A stretch of DNA of 33,567 bases from an uncultured Bacteroidota bacterium (GTDB taxonomy: Bacteria; Bacteroidota; Bacteroidia; Chitinophagales; Saprospiraceae). The stretch is from contig CALMBD010000058.1 in the NCBI GenBank assembly GCA_937861115.1, positions 1 to 33,567 of the forward strand. Reading direction: 5' to 3'. Of this stretch, positions 6,182 to 17,464 are shown one piece after another. The notes beneath the pieces are model-generated. The model was given only the letters and a program-made list of their open reading frames with translations. It ran no database searches and had not been told where the DNA came from. Position numbers and translations under genes: made by a program. Within the stretch, counting starts at the first letter, position 1; each line of letters opens with the position of its first letter.

Positions 6182-7594
6182 TTACCCGTCTTTGGTTCCG
6201 GGCAACACCTCGAAGAGCACCTGCTGGAAATATTCCTTTTCCGTCAGGACGTCTTCCCGTTCGATGTCGTCGGCAAATGCCTTGACGGCAGCCCGGTCGT
6301 GCATATTGAGGCGCATCAGTTTTTCGCCATACCGGACGATGTTCAGGTAATTGTTGCGGTGGTAGCCGATGACGCGCTTGCGGTGGATGTAGTTGCGCAT
6401 GGCGTCGAGGTGCGACTGGAGCAGATCGTACTCCTGAAGGTTGTAATAGGTTTTGAACAACAGGGTTTTGGCGGCCAGGTTGAGCAGCGGGTCGCGGTAG
6501 TTGGCTTTTTGAAGCAATTCCAGCACGGAGCCGCTGTTGCCGCTCTTGTATTCCAGCCGGGCGAGGTTGTAACTGAAAGCGCTTTCGCGGTATCGTTTTT
6601 CAAGACGGTTCTTGTTGTCATAAATAAAGGTGCGCACCCAGTCCAGTTCGCCAAGCCGCAGGCCGATGGCCACCACGTTGTGGTAGGTGAATCGCGACAA
6701 CATGCCTTCCTCGTACAGGAACCCTTTTTCCAGCCCTTCCCGGTACAGGTCGAATGCCTCCCGGAAATACCGGTCGCCACCCGAGTTGAGCCGGCGCACG
6801 CAGTAATTGATGGCCAGGATAAACAGTCCGTGCATCTCTTCGTCCGAAAACTTTCCGGCATGTTCGAGCAGCAATGCCTTGAATTTCTGAAAATGAACCT
6901 CTTCTTCGGGAAACTTCAGCATCCGGTAGCAATGCAGGTAGGCCGCAATGGCGGGCAATGCGTTCAGGTTGCTTTGCTCCGCGCGTTCGATCAGTTCTTC
7001 CTCCCGACTGGCGTCGGCGCCGGAATGGTAAATGGAGTGGTGCGCCGTCAGCAGGCAGATCAGCCGCAATTTTTGCGACAGGTAGATTACTTCAGACGTT
7101 TCGGACAAGTTGCGTAAACGCGACACGTCCGTGGGATTTTGGATATAGTTCAACTGGTGCGCCTCCCATTCCAGTTTGTATTGCATGTCGTGGAAATACA
7201 TGTTCCGGAGCGCTTGCCGGGCCAGCGATTTTTCGAGACTGCTCCTGACGCGTTCGAAAGATTCGTTCATCCGCCGTTTGCGGTATCCTTTGGCCAGGTG
7301 CAACCGGGCATTGAGCGGGTCGGCAGTCAGTTCCTTTATTTCTATGTAGCGTTCGAGCAGGTTGTGCAGGTAACTCATCAGCAGGCGCATCTTCTGGTCG
7401 TTGTAGGGTGCGCTGCCATGGAGGCGCCGCCACACGGACTGCTTTTCCGGGTCTCCATTGCCGGCCAGGTACTCGAACATCGCCGTCAGGTCGTCGCGCT
7501 GGTTGAAAAACGGCGAGAGCAGAAATTTCTTCACTTCGCGCAGTTCCACCGGTGTAAAGGAGCGTATGAGGTGAAGCAGAACACTTTTGTCCAT
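6182..7594 (-). CDS. Uncharacterised helical protein
   Basis: A 470-residue soluble protein with no signal peptide or membrane segment. No family was recognised. The sequence is rich in Leu, Arg, Glu and Tyr in amphipathic helices, with hairpin-like stretches such as LARLEYKSGNSGSVLELLQKA (about residues 348-368), so it resembles an alpha-solenoid (TPR-like) repeat protein acting as a scaffold; this is a structural guess. The first residues (DKSVLLHLIRSFTPVELREVKKFL) look like a small N-terminal helical module. It starts at ATG 7594, with a 215-base gap to the divergently transcribed glycosyltransferase gene. The symporter gene follows 98 bases downstream on the same strand, but the intervening palindrome and promoter-like box suggest separate control. 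Confidence 0.75.
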   Translation of the reverse strand: MDKSVLLHLIRSFTPVELREVKKFLLSPFFNQRDDLTAMFEYLAGNGDPEKQSVWRRLHGSAPYNDQKMRLLMSYLHNLLERYIEIKELTADPLNARLHLAKGYRKRRMNESFERVRSSLEKSLARQALRNMYFHDMQYKLEWEAHQLNYIQNPTDVSRLRNLSETSEVIYLSQKLRLICLLTAHHSIYHSGADASREEELIERAEQSNLNALPAIAAYLHCYRMLKFPEEEVHFQKFKALLLEHAGKFSDEEMHGLFILAINYCVRRLNSGGDRYFREAFDLYREGLEKGFLYEEGMLSRFTYHNVVAIGLRLGELDWVRTFIYDNKNRLEKRYRESAFSYNLARLEYKSGNSGSVLELLQKANYRDPLLNLAAKTLLFKTYYNLQEYDLLQSHLDAMRNYIHRKRVIGYHRNNYLNIVRYGEKLMRLNMHDRAAVKAFADDIEREDVLTEKEYFQQVLFEVLPGTKDG

Positions 7595-7809
7595 AGTCGG
7601 CGATTGTTAATCAACAGGCGGCAAATATGCCATTTTTCTTATACCGGCCTGAAAATATGGCTCATAAAATATTGATAAACAAATAGAAGTTACAAAAAAA
7701 GTTTAAAAACCACTCTACAACACATATTTTTTGATTTTGGCGTAGTGCGGCAGAAGGCGGTCTTTTGTACCGTCGATAAACCAGGTCAACAGACCGGCCG
7801 ACTGCAGAT

Positions 7810-9702
7810 ATGAAAAACAGACCCGCTTCTCTCACGAAACACAAGGCAAACAGGTCCGGCACAGGCCCGACCGTGCCCGTGCCGGAGCGCCCGGGAAAGG
7901 CGCCTTCCCCGAATGTCGAAGTCTGGCTTGCCGGGCATCGCAGGCAGGTCATTGCGGCGCTGGTGCTGTTGTGGCTCGCCGTGCGGATTTTCATGTTGCA
8001 GACAGTAGCAAGCGGACCCCTGTATCAGATGTACAAATGGCCGGCGTCCGACAATTACTTCTTCGACGAATGGGCGCGCACGCTGGCCGGCGGCGACTGG
8101 CTGAACCGGCAACCCCTGCATCCTTACCACCGGTGGCACGATGAATTTGCCACCTATTACCTGGACCGGCACCCGGAAAAGAAGGCTTCGATTGAATTCG
8201 GAACGTCAAACCGGGCTATTGCGCCGGGCGAGGTGTTGTGGAACGAATGGTACGGCGGAAATATGTATCACCAGGAGCCGTTGTACGCCTACGTCATGGC
8301 CCTGTTTTATGCCCTGACAGGCAACGGGGTGTTTCCCATGATGTTAATCCAGGGGCTGCTGGGTGTACTGAGTGGCGTGTTGATATGGGTATTGACCCGG
8401 AAGTACTTTGGCGATCTGACGGCACTGGTAGCGGGCCTGCTGTACCTGTTTTGCGGGGTAATCCTTTTTCAGGAAGCGCTCATCCTGCGCACGGCATGGA
8501 GCGTTTTCTTCGCCTTGCTGACAGTATGGACACTCGAAAAAGCCCTCGAAAGCCGGAAAGGCGCGGCATACCTGGTATGCGGGCTGTGCCTGGGCATGGC
8601 ATACCTGTTGCAGTCGGTTTTTTCGATGTACCTGCTGGGAGCGCTGTTCCTCTGTTTTATGCAGGAGCGGACGCATCCGCGAATAATGGCACGCCTGGCC
8701 GCTTTGTTGCTCCTGGGTTTTGTTGCGGTAAATGCACCCCTTGTATGGCGAAATGCGGCGGTTGGCGCACCCTTGACCAGCATTTCCAGTGTGGGCGCCA
8801 TCACCTTTACAGCCGGCAACGTATATGGTACGAAAACCATTTCCAACTGGGCGCCGGATGCCGGAAAATGTGCGGAAATTATGGGCAAAACGGAAGGCGA
8901 CTTCGGCGCCGTTGTCGTGGAAACCCTCGGCACGCATCCTTCTGCGGCATCTTACGGCAAATTATTGTGGTCCAAATTCCGGCGTGTACTCGATGGCCTC
9001 GAATGGCCGAACAACGAAAACTATTATTTCTACCGGCAACTGGTTCCGGCACTTCAATGGGCTTTTCTCGATTTTTACTGGATTGGCTGGTCCGGCGCAG
9101 CCGGAATTATTTTCTCCCTGTATTATCGAAAGAAAACGCGGACAATCTTGCTGGCCATGCTGGTACAGCTGGCCGTCATGCTCGGTTTTTATGTGTTGGG
9201 ACGCTTCCGCACCCCGCTTGTTGCGCTGATGATCCCGTTTGCCGCATATGCGCTGGTGGAGTGTGCGCGGTGGTCGCGCTCCGGGCGAATGGAAACAGTA
9301 ATGAAGCTGGCAATTGCCGTGTTGTGTTTTTATTTTTTATCGTACAGTTACAGGCGACACGCCGTCAGCATGCTGGACCCGACCGATTACAACGTGATGT
9401 ATGAACTGGCCTATTATGACCGGATAAAAAATAATGCGGACGCGGGGCAGTGGCGGGAAGCGATTGCATGCCATGAAGCATTTCTGCAAAAGCAACCGGA
9501 ATTTGTCCATACCGCGAAAGCCGGGCAAATACTCAGAGATGCGCAGCAGATAAATGTCCTTGATTTTTTTGCCGATCACTATAAAATGCAAAGTTTCCTG
9601 TACACAGACTCCGGCAACCCGGCCCTGGCCGCAAAATACCTGGCAAGGCACGATGTGCTGAAACGGATCGCACAAAATTCCCGAAAACGGCTGAATCAAT
9701 AA
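7810..9702 (+). CDS. GT39-like membrane glycosyltransferase (PMT_2 type)
   Basis: A 630-residue polytopic membrane protein. After a basic cytoplasmic N-terminus (1-45) and a first membrane helix (about 46-65), the first large periplasmic loop carries the acidic pair D86-E87 (NYFFDEWARTLAGG) and, further on, HQEPLYAYVMALFYALTG, the layout seen in dolichyl/polyprenyl-phosphate-mannose glycosyltransferases (GT39, ArnT/PMT_2). About ten further hydrophobic segments follow up to residue about 525. Such enzymes transfer a sugar from a lipid-phosphate carrier to protein or envelope glycan on the outer side of the inner membrane. The last 100 residues are soluble and helical, with a TPR-like look (WREAIACHEAFLQKQPEF). 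Start ATG at 7810. A T9SS cargo gene begins 32 bases downstream, so co-transcription is plausible. Acceptor and donor are unknown. Confidence 0.8.
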   Translation: MKNRPASLTKHKANRSGTGPTVPVPERPGKAPSPNVEVWLAGHRRQVIAALVLLWLAVRIFMLQTVASGPLYQMYKWPASDNYFFDEWARTLAGGDWLNRQPLHPYHRWHDEFATYYLDRHPEKKASIEFGTSNRAIAPGEVLWNEWYGGNMYHQEPLYAYVMALFYALTGNGVFPMMLIQGLLGVLSGVLIWVLTRKYFGDLTALVAGLLYLFCGVILFQEALILRTAWSVFFALLTVWTLEKALESRKGAAYLVCGLCLGMAYLLQSVFSMYLLGALFLCFMQERTHPRIMARLAALLLLGFVAVNAPLVWRNAAVGAPLTSISSVGAITFTAGNVYGTKTISNWAPDAGKCAEIMGKTEGDFGAVVVETLGTHPSAASYGKLLWSKFRRVLDGLEWPNNENYYFYRQLVPALQWAFLDFYWIGWSGAAGIIFSLYYRKKTRTILLAMLVQLAVMLGFYVLGRFRTPLVALMIPFAAYALVECARWSRSGRMETVMKLAIAVLCFYFLSYSYRRHAVSMLDPTDYNVMYELAYYDRIKNNADAGQWREAIACHEAFLQKQPEFVHTAKAGQILRDAQQINVLDFFADHYKMQSFLYTDSGNPALAAKYLARHDVLKRIAQNSRKRLNQ

Positions 9703-9734
9703 TCTTCCCGTCAGCGGGCTTAATTCTTCAAGTA

Positions 9735-12701
9735 ATGTCAAATTCAAATCCTATGACATCAACATTTTTTACATTCCTGCCTGCCAGACCCTGCATTCGC
9801 CTCGCGCTGGGGGCGATCCTGCTTTGCGCTCACGGCTTTTTGTATGGTCAATGCAGCAACGACACCGTCCCGCCTGTTGCGATTTGCGTCTCTCAGGCAT
9901 ATGTCAACATTTTATTCGACGACCCCAACGACTGCTTCGGACCGGCGGGCCCGAACGGCGTCCCTTCGCCTTCGCCGGGAGCGGGTATCTCCTGGGTGCA
10001 GGCGTCAATGCTGGACGAAGGCTCCTTCGACGCCTGCAACAACATTCATTTGGCCGTTCGCCGGTCGACGCCCTATTCGGCCTGCATCAATGCCCTGAAT
10101 GCCGTGAACGGTACAGCGCCCTGCGATGATTTGTCGGCAGACACGCCGAACGAATTCGAACGCGCCACACAGGAGTCCGATTCCATCAAGTTCTACGCCT
10201 GTGAAGTCGGCACAACGCAGGACGTGATACTGCGCGTCTATCAAACGGATGCCGCGGGAAATATCATGACGAACGGAGGTGTACCTATATATAATGAATG
10301 TACGATCAACGTCGTCGTGCAGGACAAGGTCAAACCGGTTGTGCTGTGCCCCGCCAATGTGACGGTAGCCTGCGAAAACTTCGACCCGAGCCTGCTGGCC
10401 TACGGCGATGCAACGGCGCTGGACAATGCGTGCCTGGATACCGTGCTGAAAACGCTCAACTACGATTTGTTCGATACTGTCTGCAACAGAGGAACCATTG
10501 TAAGGACTTATCAGGCCATTGATTGCAGCGGCAACTTGGCTCAATGCACCCACCGGATTATTGTAAACTACGAGCAGGATTATTTTATCCGGTTTCCAAA
10601 TGACCTGGTCCTCGCGTCGCCGAATGGCGGCAATTATGGGTCGCCCGTTTTTTTCGGTGAAGATTGCGAATTGTTGCAGCTCAATTATCAGGATGTAATA
10701 CTCACCAACGACCCGGACGCAGATATCCGCATAGAGCGTGTCTGGACGATCATCAACGGGTGCTCCTATGTCCCCGGTCAACCCGTGGTCATAGTACCCA
10801 ATCCTGACCCGTTTCCCGACTGGGATAATCCCGGCAACCAGCCCGGCCCAACGGTATCGGCTTCCGGTGCGCCTGCACCCTGGAATCCGACCATATCGAA
10901 AATAACACCGCTGGATACGGTCACTACAGATTTTTCGACATTCTACGACCCCAATGCCAACGGGTATAGTTACACCCAGATCATAAGGATTTTCGATCCG
11001 ATGCAGGCCATTCTGACGGGTAAAGTCTTTCTGGACACCCTTGTCGATTGCACCTTCAATGCCGGCGAACCTTTATTGTCCAACTGGAAAGTCAAAGCCA
11101 CCGGTTTGGTGAGCAATGAAGTGGTGGAGGGATTTACCAATGCCAATGGCGAATACACGCTCCTGTTGCCCGCCTCCGACACCCTCGCGGAAGTAACGCT
11201 GGCCGTTTCGATTAACTTCGGACAAGGATGCCCTTCCGTATTTACGGTGCCATTGGCAAGCGGACAGACATCGGTGCAGGATATTCCGGCACACCTGGAA
11301 TCCAACTGCCCGCAGTTGAGCGTAGACCTGTCCACACCATTTTTGAGGCGCTGTTTCAACAACACTTACTACGTAAATGCCTGTAACCTGGGAACTGAAG
11401 TGGTTGAAAATACCCACGTCGAGGTTGCGCTTGATCCGTATCTGGACTTCCAGTACAGCGATATTCCTGCAACACCGATGGGCAACAATTCCTTTTCCTT
11501 TGCTACCGGCGACCTGAACCCCGGCGCCTGTACCTCCTTTCTGATCATCACCAATTTGTCGTGTGCGGCCCAACTTGGGTACACCCATTGCTCGACGGCG
11601 CATATATATCCCGATACGCTTTGCCCGACGCCCCTTGGCTGGTCGGGGGCAGACATCGAAGTAACCGGATTTTGCGACGGCGACAGTGTGCGGTTTACGC
11701 TGGCCAATGTGGGCATCAGCGATATGCCGCAAGTGCAGGACTTTGTCGTCGTGGAAGACGTGGTCATGTACATGACGGCGCCGTTCCAGCTCAACAGCGG
11801 GCAGAGTCAGATGTATGCCGCTCCGGCAAATGGTGCGACCTGGCGCATGGCGACACCTGAGGTGCCGAATCACCCCTGGGGCGGCGTCGAAGCGGCAGTG
11901 GTGGAGGGTTGCGGCGGTTTGAACAACCCGGGCCTGGTAAACATCTTTTCACTGAACACCTCGAACCCCTATGAATCGGTCGACTGTCAGGAAAATATCG
12001 GGTCTTTTGATCCAAACGACAAGCAGGCCTTTCCCAAAGGCTACGGCACGCAGCATCTGGTCGAAGCCAATACCGATCTTGAATACCTGATCCGCTTTCA
12101 GAATTCAGGAACAGATACCGCATTTACCGTGGTAATACTCGATACGCTGTCCGGTTACGTAGAGGCATCCTCCGTGCAGCCCGGCGCATCGAGCCACCAC
12201 TATGATTTTGCGGTACTTGATGGAAATGTATTGCGCTTCCAGTTCGACAATATCCTGTTGCCCGACAGCAATATCAACGAAGCGGCGTCCCACGGGTTTG
12301 TCAAATACCGGGTATCCCAGAAAGCGGACAATCCGGACGGCAGCCTTATTGAAAACCGTGCGGCAATATTCTTCGACTTCAACGACCCCGTGATGACCAA
12401 TACGACCTTCCATACGATCGGCGATCAATTTATCCTGGTAAAAACCGATGAGAAGAACAACGGAACAGGACTTAACGCCTATCCCAATCCTGCAAGAGGG
12501 ACGGTTACCTTCGAATTCCCGGTACCGATGCGGAATGCTTCGTTTGAACTGACCGGCAGTTTGGGGCGCCTGGTTCACCTGGAAAAATTTGCCGGAACGC
12601 GATACCTTTTTGAAAGAGGAAATTTACCGGCAGGGGTTTACTTCTACAGAATCAATGGCGAAAACAGCGCGCTGTTTACGGGAAAAATAATACTCCGCTA
12701 A
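9735..12701 (+). CDS. Large secreted T9SS cargo protein with HYR-like and DUF7619-like domains
   Basis: A 988-residue secreted protein. The N-terminus has a hydrophobic signal segment ending near residue 38 (ILLCAHGFLYGQ); a start at Met7 (9753) is also possible. The first part contains cysteine-containing HYR-like immunoglobulin-type modules (DKVKPVVLCPANVTVACENF and the following YGDATALDNAC). A carboxypeptidase-regulatory-like beta-sandwich follows around residues 425-510 (AILTGKVFLDT, then FTNANGEYTLLLPA). Around 745-890 lies a conserved Bacteroidota domain (SFDPNDKQAFPKG, LEYLIRFQNSGTDTAF, AAIFFDFNDPVMTN) resembling DUF7619/DUF11. The last 80 residues (NAYPNPARGTVTFEF to GKIILR) are a type A T9SS sorting domain, so the protein should be exported by the Por system and attached or released at the surface. 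An adhesin-like or structural role is likely; there is no catalytic motif. Confidence 0.88.
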   Translation: MSNSNPMTSTFFTFLPARPCIRLALGAILLCAHGFLYGQCSNDTVPPVAICVSQAYVNILFDDPNDCFGPAGPNGVPSPSPGAGISWVQASMLDEGSFDACNNIHLAVRRSTPYSACINALNAVNGTAPCDDLSADTPNEFERATQESDSIKFYACEVGTTQDVILRVYQTDAAGNIMTNGGVPIYNECTINVVVQDKVKPVVLCPANVTVACENFDPSLLAYGDATALDNACLDTVLKTLNYDLFDTVCNRGTIVRTYQAIDCSGNLAQCTHRIIVNYEQDYFIRFPNDLVLASPNGGNYGSPVFFGEDCELLQLNYQDVILTNDPDADIRIERVWTIINGCSYVPGQPVVIVPNPDPFPDWDNPGNQPGPTVSASGAPAPWNPTISKITPLDTVTTDFSTFYDPNANGYSYTQIIRIFDPMQAILTGKVFLDTLVDCTFNAGEPLLSNWKVKATGLVSNEVVEGFTNANGEYTLLLPASDTLAEVTLAVSINFGQGCPSVFTVPLASGQTSVQDIPAHLESNCPQLSVDLSTPFLRRCFNNTYYVNACNLGTEVVENTHVEVALDPYLDFQYSDIPATPMGNNSFSFATGDLNPGACTSFLIITNLSCAAQLGYTHCSTAHIYPDTLCPTPLGWSGADIEVTGFCDGDSVRFTLANVGISDMPQVQDFVVVEDVVMYMTAPFQLNSGQSQMYAAPANGATWRMATPEVPNHPWGGVEAAVVEGCGGLNNPGLVNIFSLNTSNPYESVDCQENIGSFDPNDKQAFPKGYGTQHLVEANTDLEYLIRFQNSGTDTAFTVVILDTLSGYVEASSVQPGASSHHYDFAVLDGNVLRFQFDNILLPDSNINEAASHGFVKYRVSQKADNPDGSLIENRAAIFFDFNDPVMTNTTFHTIGDQFILVKTDEKNNGTGLNAYPNPARGTVTFEFPVPMRNASFELTGSLGRLVHLEKFAGTRYLFERGNLPAGVYFYRINGENSALFTGKIILR

Positions 12702-12736
12702 CATTTTCATTCCATGAGTGACGATTGTATCTCAGG

Positions 12737-12766
12737 ACCGGCTGCCGAAAGGCTGCCGGTTTTTTT
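12737..12766 (+). terminator. Intrinsic terminator of the T9SS cargo gene
   Basis: ACCGGC (12737-12742) pairs with GCCGGT (12755-12760), followed at once by a run of seven T (12760-12766). It is 36 bases after the stop codon at 12701. Confidence 0.75.
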
Positions 12767-12899
12767 GTTGTCAAAGGCCGGGTGACAAAGATCATCATCA
12801 TTCTGATCCACATCATCTTCCCGATCCGGCTTTGGTGCGACATTTGCCGCTGTCCCTCCCGAAGTGCATTTTGAAATCGCCTAAAACAATTCCCGTATC

Positions 12900-13334
12900 A
12901 TGGCAGCAGCCTCTGCTTTCACCCGCTATTTTTACGCCAATACCACGAATCTCCTGAAATGGACCATCGGCTTAGTGTACCTCTGGTTTGGCGCCCTCAA
13001 GTTCTTTTCCGGCCTGAGCCCTGCCGAAGTGCTGGCCAAGGATACGATCCATATCCTGACATTCGGCCTTATCCCGGACAACATGAGTATCATCCTGCTG
13101 GCCATCTGGGAGGTTGCCGTCGGACTCATGCTCCTGAGCGGTTTTTTTGTTCGCTTTGCCGTCAAGGCGGCCATCGTTCACATCATCTTCACCTTTACGC
13201 CGCTGTTGTTCTTCCCTGAACTGTCGTTTACCCATGCGCCCTACGGATTTACCATCATCGGGCAGTATATAGTCAAGAACCTTGTTTTTGCGGTGGCCAT
13301 GGGGATCATTTTGAAAGAAGAGCAACAGAACTGA
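12900..13334 (+). CDS. DoxX-like membrane protein
   Basis: A 144-residue protein with four predicted membrane helices. LLKWTIGLVYLWFGALKFF (about 18-36) is the conserved first helix of DoxX/DUF417-like proteins; the remaining helices lie at about 60-80, 88-105 and 118-138. Members of this superfamily are small inner-membrane proteins linked to redox or stress functions, but the exact role is not known. The start is the ATG at 12900. It stands alone between the terminator at 12737-12766 and the convergent terminator at 13367-13402, so it is probably a single-gene transcript. No promoter could be defined with confidence in the upstream 130 bases. Confidence 0.8.
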   Translation: MAAASAFTRYFYANTTNLLKWTIGLVYLWFGALKFFSGLSPAEVLAKDTIHILTFGLIPDNMSIILLAIWEVAVGLMLLSGFFVRFAVKAAIVHIIFTFTPLLFFPELSFTHAPYGFTIIGQYIVKNLVFAVAMGIILKEEQQN

Positions 13335-13366
13335 CGGCGGTTTTTGAAAACCTGCTTTTCAAATGC

Positions 13367-13402
13367 AAAACGCCACCGTCGCAGCAGCGACGATGGCGTT
13401 TT
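13367..13402. terminator. Bidirectional terminator between doxX-like gene and atpC
   Basis: The 16-base arms 13367-13382 and 13387-13402 pair with a single mismatch around a four-base loop. The arms begin with AAAA and end with TTTT, so the structure has a T-run in both directions and serves two convergent genes ending at 13334 and 13424. Confidence 0.85.
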
Positions 13403-13423
13403 CTTTCCTGAATGCAGGCAATA

Positions 13424-13675
13424 TCAGTTTTCCTTCACGCTGGATACCAGCAGGGATACCTCGTTGTTCAGCATTTCAACGAAACCGCCTTCCACCTGGA
13501 AAGTCACCTTTTCGCCGCCTTCCTTGAGGATGCGCACTTCGCCCTTCGACAGGGAAGATACGATGGGGGCGTGGTTGTCGAGCAATTCAAACTGCCCGGC
13601 GCTGCCCGGCACTTTTACCGACTTTACGGCGCCCGAAAATATTTCCTTTTCAGGACTGAGGATCGTCAGATACAT
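13424..13675 (-). CDS. atpC: ATP synthase F1 epsilon subunit (short form)
   Basis: An 83-residue protein matching the N-terminal beta-sandwich of the F1 epsilon subunit: MYLTILSPEKEIFSGAVKSV, then PGSAGQFELLDNHAPIVSSL, and VEGGFVEMLNNEVSLLV. It belongs to the central stalk that couples proton flow to rotation. The C-terminal two-helix domain that inhibits ATP hydrolysis in many bacteria (full length about 130-140 residues) is absent, a form seen in Bacteroidota. It follows atpD on the same strand with a 92-base gap filled by ATGAATG-type repeats; co-transcription with atpD is expected. A terminator lies just after the stop codon. Confidence 0.95.
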   Translation of the reverse strand: MYLTILSPEKEIFSGAVKSVKVPGSAGQFELLDNHAPIVSSLSKGEVRILKEGGEKVTFQVEGGFVEMLNNEVSLLVSSVKEN

Positions 13676-13680
13676 AATTC

Positions 13681-13765
<85 letters not shown>

Positions 13766-13767
13766 AT

Positions 13768-15576
<1,809 letters not shown>

Positions 15577-15717
15577 TTAACATTTGAATCCTGTGTCTAC
15601 CCGATAGAAAGTGCGACTTTTGCCCCTTCTTTCCTCCGAAATTCCGGTATTGAGGCGTTAAAAGGCATTTATTACACCCACCCGAAGAATAAAATTTCAT
15701 TGCCTGCGTTTTTCGCC

Positions 15718-15746
15718 TTTGTTTCATCCCGGTGTAATCATTTTTG
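15718..15746 (+). promoter_or_regulatory. Probable promoter of the lytic transglycosylase gene
   Basis: TTTG (15718-15721) is followed after 17 bases by CATTTTTG (15739-15746), one mismatch from TAnnTTTG. The predicted start of transcription is about 17 bases before the chosen ATG at 15770, which favours that ATG over the one at 15719. Confidence 0.4.
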
Positions 15747-15769
15747 TACTAAACACAGTAATCGTAACG

Positions 15770-17269
15770 ATGCAGTCGAGAAAGCCTATTTTCTACTGGG
15801 TAACCCTGTTTTTTGCCTTATTTACCTTGCCCATGCTGGCGCAGGAAGCTGATGTCCAGGACGCTGATTTAGCGGATCCGGCCGATTCAGCGGACATGTT
15901 GGTCCCCAAAGGCGCCGTATACCTCAACCTTACCGATGCCGAACTCCGCGAAAGACTTTCCTACCTTTCCGGATGCCTGGAGTTGAAAACAAACGGAGTA
16001 GTCAAAGGCTACATCAAGACGTATGTTCAGACCAAAACAGAAAAAACCAAAACCATGCTGGGCAAACGCCTCACCTATTTTCCGCTTTTCGAGCAGAAAT
16101 TGCGTGAGCACGGTCTCCCCAGCGACCTGAAATACCTTTCCGTGGTGGAATCGGCCCTGAACCCCAAGGCGGTATCGCGGGTAGGCGCTACAGGTTTGTG
16201 GCAGTTCATGCCCGCGACCGGCGCCGACTACGGTTTGCGGACCTCCGGTGTGGTGGAAGAGCGCAGCGACCCGGTAAAAAGCACCGACGCGGCGGCCCGC
16301 TACCTCAAGGCACTGTACGCGCAGTTTAACGACTGGGCCCTGGCGCTGGCCGCCTACAACAGCGGCCCCGGTCGCGTAAATTCGGCCATCAAACGCGCGC
16401 ACAGCCGCAATTTCTGGAGTATTCAACGCTATCTGCCCCAGGAAACACGCAATTATGTGCCGGCCTTCATTGCCGCTACCTATATCTGCAACTATTACCA
16501 GGCGCACGGACTTAGTCCCTACGATCCTGATTTTGACGAGCAACTGACCACCTATATTACGGTATACGACGGTCTCTCGTTCAGGGATATCGCCGAAGCA
16601 ACGGGTATCGACTACGCCATGGTGAAAACGCTCAACCCGAGTTTCCGCCGCGATTATGTGCCGCCGACCAAAGAGGGACATTTTATCGTTCTTCCCGAAC
16701 GCGTGATGCCTGCGTTTGTCCGCTACCTCAATACGCTGGGCAGCCGCACGTATACCATGGAAAGCAACGAAAATTTTGTCAACAGCAACATCGGCGACGG
16801 CCGCTACTGGCACAGCCTTGTCAATATCCAGCAGCCCGACCATATCGATGCGTTTGCCCAGAAGATCGGTTGCAGCGGCGACCACCTGAAAGCCTGGAAC
16901 GGTCTGGAGACCAATTATGTCTACTCCGGCCAGACGCTCAAGATATGGCACCCCGTGTATGTGCAAAAACACTCCGCCATCCGGATTGAAGCGCCCGATA
17001 AAAATGCCTCCAAAACCAGGATTAAAGTGAACGCCGTGCCGCCACAGGACAACCCGGCGCCGGCAGCGGCAAATACCGCACCGCCCACATCCATTGTCCG
17101 AAGGGAATCCTTGTCCGGCGATGCACAGTACCAGTACCATACGGTGCGACGAAACGAGTCGCTGGAAGATATTGCCCGACAATACGCCACCTCCGTGGAA
17201 AGTTTGCGCAAGCTGAACAACACCACCGAACTCAATGTGGGTATGCGCCTGAAGATCAGGGAATATTGA
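15770..17269 (+). CDS. MltD-like lytic transglycosylase with LysM domain
   Basis: A 499-residue exported murein hydrolase. The start at ATG 15770 gives a clean signal peptide (MQSRKPIFYWVTLFFALF, cleavage near MLAQ), whereas the upstream ATG at 15719 overlaps the promoter. The SLT catalytic domain spans about residues 100-250: the catalytic glutamate is E127 in VVESALNPKA, followed by GATGLWQFMPATG and AAYNSGPGRV (194-203), the family 1 (Slt/MltD) pattern. Two degenerate LysM-like segments follow (around TYITVYDGLSFRDIAE and HIDAFAQKIG), and a clear LysM domain ends the protein (YHTVRRNESLEDIARQYATS). It cleaves peptidoglycan glycan strands to form 1,6-anhydro ends and binds the wall through LysM. 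No lipobox cysteine is seen, unlike enterobacterial MltD. It is a single-gene unit bounded by a promoter and a strong hairpin. Confidence 0.93.
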   Translation: MQSRKPIFYWVTLFFALFTLPMLAQEADVQDADLADPADSADMLVPKGAVYLNLTDAELRERLSYLSGCLELKTNGVVKGYIKTYVQTKTEKTKTMLGKRLTYFPLFEQKLREHGLPSDLKYLSVVESALNPKAVSRVGATGLWQFMPATGADYGLRTSGVVEERSDPVKSTDAAARYLKALYAQFNDWALALAAYNSGPGRVNSAIKRAHSRNFWSIQRYLPQETRNYVPAFIAATYICNYYQAHGLSPYDPDFDEQLTTYITVYDGLSFRDIAEATGIDYAMVKTLNPSFRRDYVPPTKEGHFIVLPERVMPAFVRYLNTLGSRTYTMESNENFVNSNIGDGRYWHSLVNIQQPDHIDAFAQKIGCSGDHLKAWNGLETNYVYSGQTLKIWHPVYVQKHSAIRIEAPDKNASKTRIKVNAVPPQDNPAPAAANTAPPTSIVRRESLSGDAQYQYHTVRRNESLEDIARQYATSVESLRKLNNTTELNVGMRLKIREY

Positions 17270-17292
17270 TCCTGTTTTTGGATCAGCAGATT

Positions 17293-17327
17293 CACGAGCC
17301 ACCCTGACCTGTTCAGGGTGGCTCGTG
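17293..17327 (+). terminator. Strong hairpin after the transglycosylase gene
   Basis: Perfect 15-base arms (17293-17307 and 17313-17327) with a 5-base loop lie 24 bases after the stop codon. The stem is very stable, but only TTG follows, so it is a terminator or a 3'-end protecting hairpin. Confidence 0.6.
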
Positions 17328-17464
17328 TTGTTCGTACACCAGACCCGATACGGGCCGCATATTTCAAATATTTATCATCTGCACGACTTTATCCGCGCCT
17401 GCCGTGCTTCTTATTGTAAATAAATACAGACTTTTGCGATGCTAATCATCAAAATCGAAACGAT

